DNA of 64,000 nt from NCBI GenBank assembly GCA_000149225.2, contig CM000689.1:806001-870000 (forward strand), written 5' to 3'. Positions 8,687 through 18,362 of this stretch are shown piece by piece (within the stretch, counting starts at the first letter, position 1; every line of letters begins with the position of its first letter). This stretch comes from Lachancea kluyveri NRRL Y-12651. Taxonomy: Eukaryota > Ascomycota > Saccharomycetes > Saccharomycetales > Saccharomycetaceae. A program made the position numbers and the translations under genes. The notes below the pieces were generated by a model. The model saw nothing but the letters and a program-made list of their open reading frames with translations. It was not told where the DNA came from and made no database searches.

Positions 8687-10726
8687 ATGGTGGCTGCACA
8701 ACTTGAAAATATTCCCGCGCATGCTAATGTAGGCCTGCACTTGGTGGGCAGCGGCTGGAAGCTCCTGAGCCGCAACGCGAGAAGGAAACGTACCAAGAGG
8801 ACAAACATTATCGGGCTGGCCGTAGTGGCAATCCTGCTCCTTCTGGTCATGGTACAGAGCCATCGCTCCTTTGATAACTTTAGCCTGCCGTTGAAATACG
8901 AGATCAGCAACGGCACGTCTGCCCTGCAGCAGCAGGGTGTTATTTCAGATGAACTCAAGAAATTCTACAGAAACATCACGCAGCTGGTGAAGCAAAACTC
9001 GCCGACTGGAGAGCTCGACGCCAAGAAACAAAAGTGGTGCGACCTCGGGAACATTGGCCTGACTGAGACCACCAAGTTTGACAAACTGACAAAGTTAGAA
9101 CTGTCCAAGTGCATCAACGTGCCGGCAGACACCGTGTCGCACTTGAAGGACCTGCATCTGAAGTTCCAGAAGCTGATCAAAGATGAGATACTGCCAGCAG
9201 CCAGTCGGCTCTCCAAACCAGCATACGAAGGTGAGGGTATTGTCATTCTGGGCGGCGGCCAGAAAACACTTCTGGCGCTGCCTGCGATCAACGCGATCAG
9301 GACCAGCGGAGGTGTAACAATCAGAAACACCACCCCTGTGGAGCTTGTCATCCCCCCTCGGTACAAAAACGAAACAGCGTTCTGCCAACACCTGCTGCCA
9401 CAGCTGGACCCCACCGGCCTAACACGCTGCGTTCTGCTCAGCGATCTGTACGACGGGGAGGCCCTGGAGCACCTCGAGGACCAGCAACTCAAGCCACTCG
9501 CGCTTCTGGTGTCTAGTTTCCAAAAAGCACTGCTGTTGGACTGTGACAGCTACGTGGTGAACTCGCTGGACGGCTACTTTGACGGCGAGATATTCAGAGA
9601 CAAGGGTCTGGTACTGTGGCCGGACGCCTGGCGTAGACTGCATCACCCCGCGCTGTACGAAGTGCTGAACATCAAGGTGGATGAGAATAACCAACCCAGA
9701 AACTCCATAGACATCGTGACACCGCGGGAGGTGTTCCAGGTCGAGAACAAGCTCTCGGTGCCGTACCACGACCTGGAACACACCATTCCCGACGGCTCTA
9801 CCGACACTGGCCAGCTGCTGATCGATAAGGACAAGCATTTGGACACGCTTATCATGAGCGTGTACTACAACTTCAACGGGCCGTCGTACTACTACCTGCT
9901 CCTGGAGCAGGGCTGCAACGTCAACGGCGACAAGAACACATACACCGCGGCCGCACACGCGATGCACCCCAACGATGGCAGCTATTACCATGTCAGGACC
10001 CCTATTGGAATGCAAGGACATTGGGTCGACGAGGACGGGGCAAGACTAGCAGACCCGAACCAGAAGAGCCAGACGCGCCGCGTGGTGGCCGGTCTGCAGC
10101 ACGACTACAACGAGGACTACAAGTACTACAAGTGGTCCAGGGAGGTTATCGGCAACAATTTTAGAGAAAAACTGGCCCAATTCCGCAAGAAATGGTACCA
10201 GGCCCACAAGTCCGACTTTAGCGAGGACGAAAAGAAAAGGCAAAAGGAGCTGGAGAACAACAAGGAACTGAACGCCAAGTTTTGGAGCCAGTTTACGGGA
10301 AGCTACAAGCTGGAAGACTACCTGAGCTTTTTCGACTTTACCCCGGTAACCTTTGTGCACTCACGGCAGCCCAGCTACGACCCCTGGCAACTGTCGCAGA
10401 TTGGCGATCTGAAGTTTGACGGGGCCCGCATCACCGACCAGCACGCAGATGACGAGGAGTACAAGCCCAGTTCTTCTGGCCACTATAGGATGTACGGCCC
10501 TGAGTTTACCGACCAGACAAACTTTGACCTGGAGCTGTCCAGCTGGCTCCTGTTCCAAAGGCTGTTCTGCTCGTCAGACCGCGAAGCGTACACGCAGCTT
10601 GCCTACTTGCAGGAGCAAATCAGCAACACACCAGACCCGGACAAGAGCGTACAAGAGATGTGCAAGTATGTGGGCGCCAGGGCCCAGTATCTGCGCGACA
10701 CCACCTGGGATGGCAGTGTGCACTGA
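8687..10726 (+). CDS. MNN2/MNN5-family alpha-1,2-mannosyltransferase (GT71)
   Basis: Golgi type II membrane protein of 679 aa that would add alpha-1,2-mannose branches to cell-wall N-glycans. The layout is a short basic cytosolic head, one membrane anchor (about residues 43-60, IIGLAVVAILLLLVMVQS), a stem, then the GT71 catalytic domain. Landmarks seen are GIVILGGGQKTLLALPAI, the metal-site region KALLLDCDSYVV, LVLWPDAWRR, YHDLEHTIPDGSTDTGQLLI and NGDKNTYTAAAHA, which parallel Mnn2/Mnn5. The C-terminal half has a Lys/Glu-rich insert near residues 490-530. The start is the ATG at 8687. I cannot tell MNN2 from MNN5. About 330 bp of A/T-rich spacer follow before ETR1. Confidence 0.85.
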   Translation: MVAAQLENIPAHANVGLHLVGSGWKLLSRNARRKRTKRTNIIGLAVVAILLLLVMVQSHRSFDNFSLPLKYEISNGTSALQQQGVISDELKKFYRNITQLVKQNSPTGELDAKKQKWCDLGNIGLTETTKFDKLTKLELSKCINVPADTVSHLKDLHLKFQKLIKDEILPAASRLSKPAYEGEGIVILGGGQKTLLALPAINAIRTSGGVTIRNTTPVELVIPPRYKNETAFCQHLLPQLDPTGLTRCVLLSDLYDGEALEHLEDQQLKPLALLVSSFQKALLLDCDSYVVNSLDGYFDGEIFRDKGLVLWPDAWRRLHHPALYEVLNIKVDENNQPRNSIDIVTPREVFQVENKLSVPYHDLEHTIPDGSTDTGQLLIDKDKHLDTLIMSVYYNFNGPSYYYLLLEQGCNVNGDKNTYTAAAHAMHPNDGSYYHVRTPIGMQGHWVDEDGARLADPNQKSQTRRVVAGLQHDYNEDYKYYKWSREVIGNNFREKLAQFRKKWYQAHKSDFSEDEKKRQKELENNKELNAKFWSQFTGSYKLEDYLSFFDFTPVTFVHSRQPSYDPWQLSQIGDLKFDGARITDQHADDEEYKPSSSGHYRMYGPEFTDQTNFDLELSSWLLFQRLFCSSDREAYTQLAYLQEQISNTPDPDKSVQEMCKYVGARAQYLRDTTWDGSVH

Positions 10727-11057
10727 AGTGGAGAAGAAGAGGAAGCGGTAGCAGCAGCAGCGCCGGGAGGAGTCCGTGTGCGTACGAAGCGACACCCCTG
10801 TCCGGCGTCATCTGTCTCGGAACCGAACCCCAAGCGTGCGTGCACGCGCGTGTGCGTGCCCATACGTATGTTTGTACATATATATATATATACGTGTGTA
10901 TAAAGAAACACAGATGTGCCTTGATAAAGAGAGCAAAAAGTTTTCTGAAAAAAGGAACTACCTGAGTCTCGAATAAACCTGTTTATAAAGCCCGGTTTAT
11001 CTTCCCCTTTTTTTATCTATCCTTTCGTCCTGTCACCGTACCATCTTTGACCACACT

Positions 11058-12203
11058 ATGCTGCCATCGCTACGTCTCACCAGTAAAAGATTCATGTCTT
11101 CTCGGATGCCCAACACTTTCAAATCTGTAGTCTACGCCGACCACGACTCCCAAGACTGCACAAACGTCTTATCTGTGCACAACTACACGCCCAAAACGCC
11201 GCCAGAGGAATCTATCGTACTGCGCACGCTGGCCTTCCCAATCAACCCGTCCGACATCAACCAGCTGGAAGGCGTCTACCCCTCCAAGCCGGAAAAGACG
11301 CTGGACTACGACACCGAGCGCCCAAGTGCAATTGCCGGCAACGAGGGTGTGTTTGAAGTCGTGCACGTACCCCTGGGGGTTGAAAACGCCAACGGAGTGC
11401 GGGAGGGCGACGTCGTGATCCCGCTGCAAGCAAACTTTGGCACCTGGTCAGACTACCGCACCTGTTCCAGGGCCTCCGACCTGGTCAAGGTTCCCGGCAT
11501 TGATCTGATTGCCGCCGCCACGATCGCGGTGAACGCGTGCACTGCCTACCAGATGGTGAACAACTACGTCAAGTGGGACGGCAGCAACGAGTGGATCGTG
11601 CAGAACGCCGGTAACTCCTCCGTGTCCAGGATTGTGTCCCAGATCGCCAAGGCACAGGGCATCAAGACACTGAGCGTGGTGCGTGACCGCGAGGACTTTG
11701 AACAGCTGGCCAACGAGTTGGAAACAAAGTACGGGGCCACCAAGGTGATCTCCGAGGGCGAGAACAACGACAAACAGTTCGCCAAGGAGGTCTTGCCGCA
11801 GATCCTAGGGCCCAATGCCCAGGTCAAACTGGCCTTGAACTCTGTCGGTGGCAAGTCCAGCGCCTCGATCGCACGTAAGCTGAGCCGCGACGCAACCATG
11901 TTGACCTACGGCGGTATGTCCAAGATGCCGGTCACCCTGCCCACCTCACTGCACATCTTCAGGGGCCTAAAGAGCATGGGCTTCTGGGTGACGGAAAACA
12001 GCAAGAAAGACCCCCAGAGCAAGATCGACACCATCAACGCGCTGCTGAAGCTGTACGCCAACGGTGACATTGTGTCTCCAAAGGACGAGGTGAACGTCGT
12101 GGAGTGGGACGTCAACGCCGCCTCCGACGACCAGGTCCTGGAGCTGGTCAAGTGCGGTATTACGAAAAAGGGCAAGAAGAACGTTGTTGTGTTGAAGTGG
12201 TGA
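11058..12203 (+). CDS. ETR1: ETR1, mitochondrial 2-enoyl thioester reductase
   Basis: NADPH-dependent trans-2-enoyl-ACP reductase of mitochondrial fatty acid synthesis, which feeds lipoic acid synthesis and respiration. The 381 aa equal the family length (about 380). The N-terminus (MLPSLRLTSKRFMSSRM) is Arg/Ser-rich without acids, a matrix-targeting presequence. The zinc-free MDR fold is clear: PINPSDINQLEGVYP near residue 60, GNEGVFEV, and the nucleotide-binding stretch NAGNSSVSRIVSQIAKAQG. The catalytic Tyr region is covered by NQLEGVYPSKP. In S. cerevisiae ETR1 (YBR026C) lies near YPK3, as here. Confidence 0.95.
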   Translation: MLPSLRLTSKRFMSSRMPNTFKSVVYADHDSQDCTNVLSVHNYTPKTPPEESIVLRTLAFPINPSDINQLEGVYPSKPEKTLDYDTERPSAIAGNEGVFEVVHVPLGVENANGVREGDVVIPLQANFGTWSDYRTCSRASDLVKVPGIDLIAAATIAVNACTAYQMVNNYVKWDGSNEWIVQNAGNSSVSRIVSQIAKAQGIKTLSVVRDREDFEQLANELETKYGATKVISEGENNDKQFAKEVLPQILGPNAQVKLALNSVGGKSSASIARKLSRDATMLTYGGMSKMPVTLPTSLHIFRGLKSMGFWVTENSKKDPQSKIDTINALLKLYANGDIVSPKDEVNVVEWDVNAASDDQVLELVKCGITKKGKKNVVVLKW

Positions 12204-12299
12204 GCACAGGCGACGGAATGCACGGAATGCACGACGAATAACCGTCGCAACGCGCAGAAGGTTTTTTTCCTCCCCTCACGCCTATTTTGTTTTTAAACA

Positions 12300-12301
<2 letters not shown>

Positions 12302-12347
<46 letters not shown>
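12302..12347. repeat. (GT)n microsatellite
   Basis: Twenty-three uninterrupted GT dinucleotides in the convergent spacer between ETR1 and the DMT-family gene. Confidence 0.98.
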
Positions 12348-12352
<5 letters not shown>

Positions 12353-12419
12353 CATGAACTTGCAGTATAGCGTACTTTTTATGACCAATAGAAATATACA
12401 TTATGGCGACTACGCGGCC

Positions 12420-13568
12420 TCAGGCCTTGAGCGGCTTGTAGCTCCACGTCAACCACAGACAGCCAACACTCAACACCAGGTAGCCAACAACCTGCCAGCG
12501 GGTCATGACCGTCACCGCGCCCTGGCAGATCCACTCCACCACGCTCATCATGATGATTGCACCAAGCGAGCATGTCGTCGCATACTGAGGAGACGCCACC
12601 GAGGACAGCTGTGCCAACGAAAGAACGTAGGGCAGATGGCCCAGCAGGATCGACACGATCGTCCACGAAGACTTGAAGCCGGTCGTCTGTCTCTGGGGGT
12701 TGTTACGGCACGCAAGGAACAGAATGGGGCCCAGGATCAGTATGTTTGCAAGGCCGAGGACACTCATCTCAAAGTTCAGAATGAGGTTTTTGTGGGTGGC
12801 GGACCTCTCGCTGTCCTGCTCGCCAAGCCGCAGCGACTGCAGCTGATCGCGCACCCTCTTCATAACCCATCTCTCCCACAGGACCACAAAGGGGCCAAAG
12901 AGCAGCGCTCCCAGCCCGCATATCAGCGAGCCCTTCAGTCTGTCAAACAGGAACGGGTCTTCCAGCTCGCCGGTGCTGGCGTTGATCGACAGCTTTCCGG
13001 AGAGTAGATCCGAAGTGGCGTTGGTGTACGACACAACCAGGATGCCCAGCAGGGTGAAGACCATCGCGACAAAGTTGGAAAAGAGGCGTCTAGTCGAGGC
13101 AAGCCCGCACACGCCAATCAGCAAGGAGACAATTTCGAATATCGAAGTGTGGTGGATGATGGAGATGTCCAGCGCGGGTGAGATCGACAGTGAGAGGAAG
13201 TAGGTGTACATTGGCACAGACACAAGAACGCAAAGAGCCCCGAGCTTGGCAAAGCGTGCCGCGACTGAGTCGCTTGGCGGCTTGGCGTGGTTGTGCGACA
13301 CCTGCAACTGCAGCTCCGGATCAGAAGGCCTGGCCGTTTTGGAAAAGATGGAACCACAGATTCTCAGCTGGTCGCTGAATAGCAGGCCGTGTCTCAGGTA
13401 GTAGTAGAGTTGGGAGAGCGGGAAAATTAGCACCCACGCGGAGAGATGTGCAAATAGGAGGTATACGGGGTCGGTGTCATCGTAGACTGTTGTTGAGTAT
13501 ATGTGCGAGACACATTTCGTCTGTATTACGTAACCCGCGATCGCGGTTATCCAGAGGATCATACGCAT
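12420..13568 (-). CDS. DMT-superfamily multispanning membrane protein (EamA/SLC35F-like)
   Basis: Polytopic protein of 382 aa with about ten hydrophobic segments in the drug/metabolite transporter pattern, plausibly a relative of yeast YML018C/THI74. The start was set at 13568 (MRMILWITAIAG), which puts the first membrane helix at the N-terminus and gives the family length. An in-frame ATG at 13724 would add 52 low-complexity residues read from a TATATA-rich stretch and is less likely. A hydrophilic loop (about residues 80-110) lies after helix 2, and another (LRLGEQDSERSATHKN) in the middle. Substrate cannot be read from sequence. The upstream 350 bp hold TATATA runs and no gene. Confidence 0.7.
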   Translation of the reverse strand: MRMILWITAIAGYVIQTKCVSHIYSTTVYDDTDPVYLLFAHLSAWVLIFPLSQLYYYLRHGLLFSDQLRICGSIFSKTARPSDPELQLQVSHNHAKPPSDSVAARFAKLGALCVLVSVPMYTYFLSLSISPALDISIIHHTSIFEIVSLLIGVCGLASTRRLFSNFVAMVFTLLGILVVSYTNATSDLLSGKLSINASTGELEDPFLFDRLKGSLICGLGALLFGPFVVLWERWVMKRVRDQLQSLRLGEQDSERSATHKNLILNFEMSVLGLANILILGPILFLACRNNPQRQTTGFKSSWTIVSILLGHLPYVLSLAQLSSVASPQYATTCSLGAIIMMSVVEWICQGAVTVMTRWQVVGYLVLSVGCLWLTWSYKPLKA

Positions 13569-13924
13569 GGTTACTGGAATAGAGTTGTTTGGTGGTTTGT
13601 GCGCTATGGTGTAGTAAGAATCGCCGATGCTCTCAGAAGACGAACATTTACTCGTGTATATATATGTATATACATATATGTGTATACGTATATCCTCTGT
13701 AAAACGGAAGTGGAGAGGCGCCATCGTTTAAGTAACCTCGCTGGGGGAGATGGACGCGCCTCCGCCGCGATCAGCGGCCGCGTGGGATGCATTTCCGCCC
13801 TGTCACACCACCCATTCGCGCTTGCAAGCTGCGCTGTGCTATGTGTAGTTCAGCTTCGCGTCGTGCCGAAAAGGCACAAACAAAGTGGGACTTTAAAATT
13901 CCGTCATCATCCGCTTCTTAGTGT

Positions 13925-13998
13925 GACTTCGTGGCCAAGCTGGTTAAGGCGTGCGACTGTTAATCGCAAGATCGTGAGTTCAATCCTCACCGAGGTCG
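13925..13998 (+). tRNA. tRNA-Asn (GTT)
   Basis: 74-bp cloverleaf with GACTTCG/CGAGGTC acceptor arms (one G-T pair) and discriminator G. The anticodon loop is CTGTTAA (anticodon GTT), and A and B boxes are present (TGGCCAAGCTGG; GTTCAATCC). There is no intron. It is nearly identical to S. cerevisiae tRNA-Asn. A T7 run at 14005-14011 is the Pol III terminator. Confidence 0.98.
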
Positions 13999-14523
13999 TT
14001 TGTCTTTTTTTCTCATTCTTTTTTCCTTTTTTTTTTTTTTTTCACCGCAGGTTTGATCTCGGGTGTTGGGGCACTAAAAGAAGAGATTATATTATGTAGA
14101 TATTCACGTGTATTTAAGCGACTGGTTTGTTCTTCCTTCTTTATTTTGCTATTATTTTTTTTTTTTTTTATTTTTGAGAAGGTGTAGTCTTTTGGTTCCT
14201 TGTCAAGCAACTGACATTACGGGGAAACGTCTCTGGTTGGTTTCCCTTCGCCTCCATTTTCTATATTCGAGATACGCTCAGGGGGATGGTGCGGATCTCA
14301 AACAGGACCGGCAGAGAGAGGGCGGGGAGAGGAGAAGTGCATGTGTGAATGATTCGCAGCCTCTTCCGGAAATGTTATGCGTTAAGGGCTCTGGCACGAG
14401 AGAGCCTTGGCACCACAAAACCAAGCAATTGAAAGTGCTTGTATGTGTGTATTGCAGCGTTCTCAAAGAAGCTGTAGGTGTATCGAGCAGAAACACCATG
14501 TCTCCTGCCCCTTTTTCGACTTT
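13999..14523. other. Intergenic stretch, tRNA-Asn to INO4 3' end
   Basis: T-rich runs (14005-14040, 14150-14175) and no supported gene. Short open frames here have no conserved features. Confidence 0.6.
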
Positions 14524-15057
14524 TCATTCTGGTTCCTTCCATACTAAGTGTCTTGGAAGCTCATAGCCACTAGAAAATGCTGGGGTTGTCGTCGAGGGGA
14601 TCGCAGTGCCTTCTGCGGCGTCACGGGAGCGCAGTCTTTCCAGCAGCTGTGTTCGTAGTTGCTGGTTCCTCAAATACAACCATTTCAGATAATTCGTAGC
14701 TGCATACAACGGCAAAGGTTAGTACCATGAACAAAAAGGATCCTTTTACGACGTGTAGGGAGCGGAAGAAGAACAAAAAAAAAAAAAAAAAACAAAAGCT
14801 GCACACATACTCTTTGCATATATCATAAACTCAGACCTCTTTTCGGCATCACACAGGTCTGGCACTAGTTCCACAAGCGTGTCATAAGTTTCCCTCATGG
14901 CTTGCCTTCTTCTCTGCTCCGAGGAAACGTGGTTTTGGCGTTTCTGATCGGGCGACAGCTTATTGTCGCTTGGCCTTCTAGGCTTCCTCTTCTTTTTAGC
15001 CACTTTGTTTTGTGTATCTGGTGGGTTCTTTATTGTGGGTTCTTCGATAGCTGCCAT
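14524..15057 (-). CDS. INO4: INO4, bHLH activator of phospholipid genes, with one intron
   Basis: Partner of Ino2 in the heterodimer that binds UASINO and activates inositol and phospholipid genes. Exon 1 (15057-14811) has a basic region and helix 1 (RQNHVSSEQRRRQAMRE, then YDTLVELVPD). Exon 2 (14699-14524) begins TNYLKWLYLRNQQLRTQLLE, the second helix. Splicing gives IYAKTTNYLKWLY and a 140-aa protein (S. cerevisiae about 151, intronless). The intron, 14810-14700, has GTATGT at its 5' end, an exact TACTAAC branch site (14724-14718) and a CAG 3' end. Without splicing the bHLH domain is lost, so the intron is well supported. INO4-YOL107W adjacency and strands match S. cerevisiae. Confidence 0.95.
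14700..14810 (-). other. INO4: Spliceosomal intron of INO4 (111 nt)
   Basis: Read on the minus strand: GTATGT donor, an A/T-rich middle with a long T-run, exact TACTAAC branch site, ATGCAG acceptor. The donor-to-branch distance is short and typical of yeast. Confidence 0.95.
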
Positions 15058-15163
15058 TTCCAATCTAACAGAGGCTTGCTGTCCTCTTTTGCGCAGGGCT
15101 TCTGCGTGGGAAAAGACGCATTTATCTGATATAGTTATTTCGATTCATCGGCTCGTTACATTT

Positions 15164-15171
15164 TTCACATG
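15164..15171. promoter_or_regulatory. UASINO core TTCACATG upstream of INO4
   Basis: Exact TTCACATG, the Ino2-Ino4 binding core, 107 bp upstream of the INO4 start on its upstream side. It would allow autoregulation. By chance about two such 8-mers are expected in 64 kb on both strands. Confidence 0.45.
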
Positions 15172-15270
15172 GAGAGGAGGAGAGATTGTTGATGTTTTTT
15201 TTATCTGCTTCACGTGATACCAGTTATTGATTGTGTATACATATTCTGCGCTAAATTTTTTCATAGATTT

Positions 15271-15342
15271 GCTTGCGTGGCGTAATGGCAACGCGTCTGA
15301 CTTCTAATCAGAAGATTCTGGGTTCGACCCCCAGCGTGAGTG
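15271..15342 (+). tRNA. tRNA-Arg (TCT)
   Basis: 72-bp cloverleaf with acceptor GCTTGCG/CGTGAGT, discriminator G and anticodon loop CTTCTAA (anticodon TCT, reading AGA). The T-arm is GGTTCGACCCC. It is nearly identical to S. cerevisiae tRNA-Arg(UCU). T-runs follow from 15343. It sits between INO4 and YOL107W. Confidence 0.98.
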
Positions 15343-15469
15343 TTTTCTTTTTAGTTTTTTTTTTTTGATTACACTTTCCTGATCTCTTTTGCCCTTCTCC
15401 CTCCAATGCAAAACAAACCCTAGCCACTGTTCTCTGCAACGCACATCTTGAAAACCCACTCAGAGCCAT

Positions 15470-16540
15470 ATGGAATACCGAACCAGATTCTTTGAAGTCA
15501 ACCTGCCCGCGTCGCTACTGGACTTTGATTCCGTGCCAATTGCAACAAAGCTCATCACCGCGGCCTACGTCACTTTTACCTTGGCCCTGTACTTTGTGAG
15601 GAGGATGTGCTACTCCCGGCTACTGGCGCAGGGCGAGACGGACGTGAACTACACCATGGTCACGTCTCCTATAGTGCAGCTGATTCCAGCACAGATCTTT
15701 TCATACCCAACATCACTTGTTCTTTCCAATCTGATCGACGTTGAGTGGTGGAAGTTTATCGTCAACCTGGTCAACTTGGTCATCGGTGGCTCGTTCATCG
15801 AGCGGAACTGGAACAGCTCAAAGGAAATGTTCAAGTTCACCATCGTCATAGGCTCGTTGACCAACCTAGTTGTCATTGCATTCACGCTCCTGCTGTCGAT
15901 GGTGCTGCCTGCGGTCAGACTGGACCTGCCCTTGGACGGCAACTACACCGTGCTCGTTGGCTTTCCAATCTTGTACAAGCAGCTAGCGCCCGAGACAACC
16001 ATTTTTAAAATCACAAACGTGCCACTGTTGTCCAAAAACTTCCGGTTCAAGCTACTTCCAACTTTTGTTCTCTTTTCGATGACCGTCATCCAGCTGGTTT
16101 GGTTCCATCATTTTTCCCAACTGCTTTCCATATGGATCACGTTTTTCACCTGCTGGATCTACTTGAGATTTTACCAGGTGTTGCCGCCTGCGCTCTCCGG
16201 CACGACGGAGATGGACATGGCTGACGACGCCTCCGACACGACGGAGCTAGACGTGGTTGGTGACGCTTCCGACACGTTTCAGCTAATATACTTCTTTCCA
16301 GGCTTCCTCAGGCCCCTGTTGAAACCCATTTTCGAGGGCTGTTACCATCTTGTGTGTATCAGACTGGGACTTATAAAGCCATTCCGTATGTATGACATTG
16401 ACACTTGTAACGTTCTTGCGGAACAGAGGGGTGCAAAAAAGATTGTGGATCCTGCCGAGGAGAGGAGAAAACAGCTGGCGCTACAGGTATTACAAGAAAG
16501 GATGCGTGCAGATGCCACTTCAGGTACTCCGGGGCCTTAG
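15470..16540 (+). CDS. TMEM115/YOL107W-family Golgi/ER membrane protein
   Basis: Homologue of S. cerevisiae YOL107W and human TMEM115, rhomboid-like pseudoprotease membrane proteins of the Golgi. The 356 aa match the family (about 342). The N-terminal half holds the conserved membrane core: IATKLITAAYVTFTLALYF, IFSYPTSLVLSNLIDVEWWK, GGSFIERNWNSSKEMFKF. Two short acidic repeats (MADDASDTTELD and VVGDASDTFQL) form an insert near residues 245-270. The C-terminus is cytosolic, with VDPAEERRKQLALQVLQERM resembling the TMEM115 tail. The start is the only sensible ATG. About 340 bp of T-rich sequence separate it from MRPL10. Confidence 0.92.
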   Translation: MEYRTRFFEVNLPASLLDFDSVPIATKLITAAYVTFTLALYFVRRMCYSRLLAQGETDVNYTMVTSPIVQLIPAQIFSYPTSLVLSNLIDVEWWKFIVNLVNLVIGGSFIERNWNSSKEMFKFTIVIGSLTNLVVIAFTLLLSMVLPAVRLDLPLDGNYTVLVGFPILYKQLAPETTIFKITNVPLLSKNFRFKLLPTFVLFSMTVIQLVWFHHFSQLLSIWITFFTCWIYLRFYQVLPPALSGTTEMDMADDASDTTELDVVGDASDTFQLIYFFPGFLRPLLKPIFEGCYHLVCIRLGLIKPFRMYDIDTCNVLAEQRGAKKIVDPAEERRKQLALQVLQERMRADATSGTPGP

Positions 16541-16883
16541 TGGTTTACCTGCAGATGTTGTTTTTTGTCGTTTTTTGTTGTTTTTTTTTTTCTTCCGGTG
16601 GCCAGCATCTGTCTCCTCTGGAATGCCGCGTTGCACCATGGGCTAACAGAGTATCGCACACACCCTATCATGCACATTTCCGCTGTAGAAAGCACTTGGA
16701 ACACGTCTGTCTCCGGCTACCTTTGAATTTGAAAAGGGTCGAATTATTTTTTGGTTGAGCGCTATTTACAGGAAAATAAAGCTTATGTACATATATGCTG
16801 AAGAGAAGAAGAAAGAGGACAATGGGAGGGGGGAGGGGGGTGAATAAAAAAAAAAAAAAAAAAGATTCAACTAAACAAACACA

Positions 16884-17750
16884 TCAGTCTTTCAACTCCT
16901 GCAACGTGACAACCTTGGATTCGGCCACGGCTGGACCAGAAGTCTTCTCGAGCGCGGCCAGCTGGGTTTCCAAGGCAGACTTTTTAGTGCTTCTCTTGAA
17001 CAGGCCGTCATGGCCGCCAGTCTTGGCCCCTTGGATCTGCTGTAACAGTGGGTGGTTTTCCTTCACCAGGTAGCCCCGCTTCTCTGGACGACTGTAGTAG
17101 TCAATGTCCTTTCTCTTGGTGGGCCTTGCCTGGAGCGGCAGCCTGCCCCTGTTGTTCAAAAACCATTCGGGGCTGAGATGCGCCCTCAGACCAAGCTTGT
17201 TGAAGTAGCGGGCCGTAAACTCGCCACCAGCAGACTCAATGGCCCTGATGGCTTCTTTAGAGGCCCTGGTGGCCTCGATCTTGATGGGCAGGTTGAAGTA
17301 CTGTTTGCCGTCGGCAAGAACCTTGACTCCGTGCTTGATGGAGCCCGTCACCAGGCCCAGGTCTTTCATCTTTTTCATGTCCAAGACTTCACCGGGCTCG
17401 AGGATCAAACGGCCCTTTTTGTGAAACCACATGATCTTGTCCAGGTTCAACTCGCTCAACTCCAAGGACGTGACGTTGGTGAAACCGATTTTTGGAAACA
17501 ATTTGTAGATTGGGGTCTGACCACCCTCGAACCAGGACTTGACCTTACCACGGGCCTTTTGACCCTTTTGACCTCTACCAGAGGTCTTACCTTTGCCGGA
17601 GGATGGACCTCTACCCAGCCTCTTGTATTTTTTGGTGGAGCCGTCAGAGGGCTGCAGTTGGCCCAGGATCGATAGCTGGCGTTTTTGAAAGACAGGCACC
17701 AGCTGCTTGGAAAGAAATCCGGTGGGTCTCAAACCATGTAGAAATAGCAT
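16884..17750 (-). CDS. MRPL10: MRPL10, mitochondrial ribosomal protein uL15m
   Basis: Large-subunit mitoribosomal protein of the bacterial L15 family, 288 aa (S. cerevisiae about 322). The N-terminus is an Arg/Leu-rich presequence ([17 protein letters not shown]). The L15 signature follows near residues 45-85: [21 protein letters not shown], then [16 protein letters not shown]. The C-terminal extension typical of fungal mitoribosomes is present. It lies next to the WSC gene on the same strand, as MRPL10-WSC2 do on S. cerevisiae chromosome XIV. Confidence 0.96.
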   Translation of the reverse strand: MLFLHGLRPTGFLSKQLVPVFQKRQLSILGQLQPSDGSTKKYKRLGRGPSSGKGKTSGRGQKGQKARGKVKSWFEGGQTPIYKLFPKIGFTNVTSLELSELNLDKIMWFHKKGRLILEPGEVLDMKKMKDLGLVTGSIKHGVKVLADGKQYFNLPIKIEATRASKEAIRAIESAGGEFTARYFNKLGLRAHLSPEWFLNNRGRLPLQARPTKRKDIDYYSRPEKRGYLVKENHPLLQQIQGAKTGGHDGLFKRSTKKSALETQLAALEKTSGPAVAESKVVTLQELKD

Positions 17751-17870
17751 TTGTCGTTTGTTATGGATTTCGGGGCAATGGGAGCTCTCTCTTTCTTGCT
17801 GGTTTGACCAACAGATACAACATTTCAGCAGTTTGAAGAGACACAGACAGGCGTCTGGAATAGGGACCAG

Positions 17871-17880
17871 AAAATTTTTC
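17871..17880. promoter_or_regulatory. RRPE-like GAAAAATTTT upstream of MRPL10
   Basis: GAAAAATTTT read on the minus strand, about 120 bp before the MRPL10 start. AATTTT-type elements mark ribosome-assembly genes and, in many non-WGD yeasts, mitoribosomal genes too. Confidence 0.4.
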
Positions 17881-18006
17881 TGTTCGTCTGAGGTGATGGT
17901 ACTCGGGGTTGGTCGATGGCGATTACAAAACGATTAAGGCTCTGCTTACACGTGTCATTTTTTGCTAGGTAGTACCTCGTCGAGAGACTGGCTCCTTTAA
18001 GAAGTA

Positions 18007-18079
18007 GCTTCTATGGCCAAGTTGGTAAGGCGCCACACTAGTAATGTGGAGATCATCAGTTCAACTCTGATTGGAAGCA
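18007..18079 (+). tRNA. tRNA-Thr (AGT)
   Basis: 73-bp cloverleaf with perfect GCTTCTA/TGGAAGC acceptor pairing apart from wobble, and discriminator A. The anticodon loop is CTAGTAA (anticodon AGT, read as IGU). There is no intron. A T8 terminator follows at 18081. It is nearly identical to S. cerevisiae tRNA-Thr. Confidence 0.98.
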
Positions 18080-18331
18080 TTTTTTTTCAATCGATGGTTG
18101 TTGGAGGACGATTGTGCACGCTTGTGCACGTTGGAACTACTTGAGCTAGTAAAACACCTGTAGAGGTTGTACCCCTTTGACTTATTGTGTTTCTGTTTTT
18201 ATTTTTATCTTTGTTTTGATATGCCCCTACGTAACACGGTTATTGTTTCTTCAATGTAACCTAGATTTGACCAAACACGGTCATGAAAAACAAACAAGTA
18301 AACTTAAAAACGGAAACGTGCATACACAAAA

Positions 18332-18362
<31 letters not shown>

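Noticed and set aside
13569-13724. Upstream in-frame ATG of the DMT-family gene at 13724
   Set aside because: The added 52 residues come from a TATATA-rich stretch and would precede the first membrane helix without family support.
14746-15063. INO4 read as a single unspliced 105-aa frame
   Set aside because: It runs into a T-tract and loses the second helix; exact splice signals and the matching downstream frame show an intron. The first codon is TTG, so the start moves to 15057.
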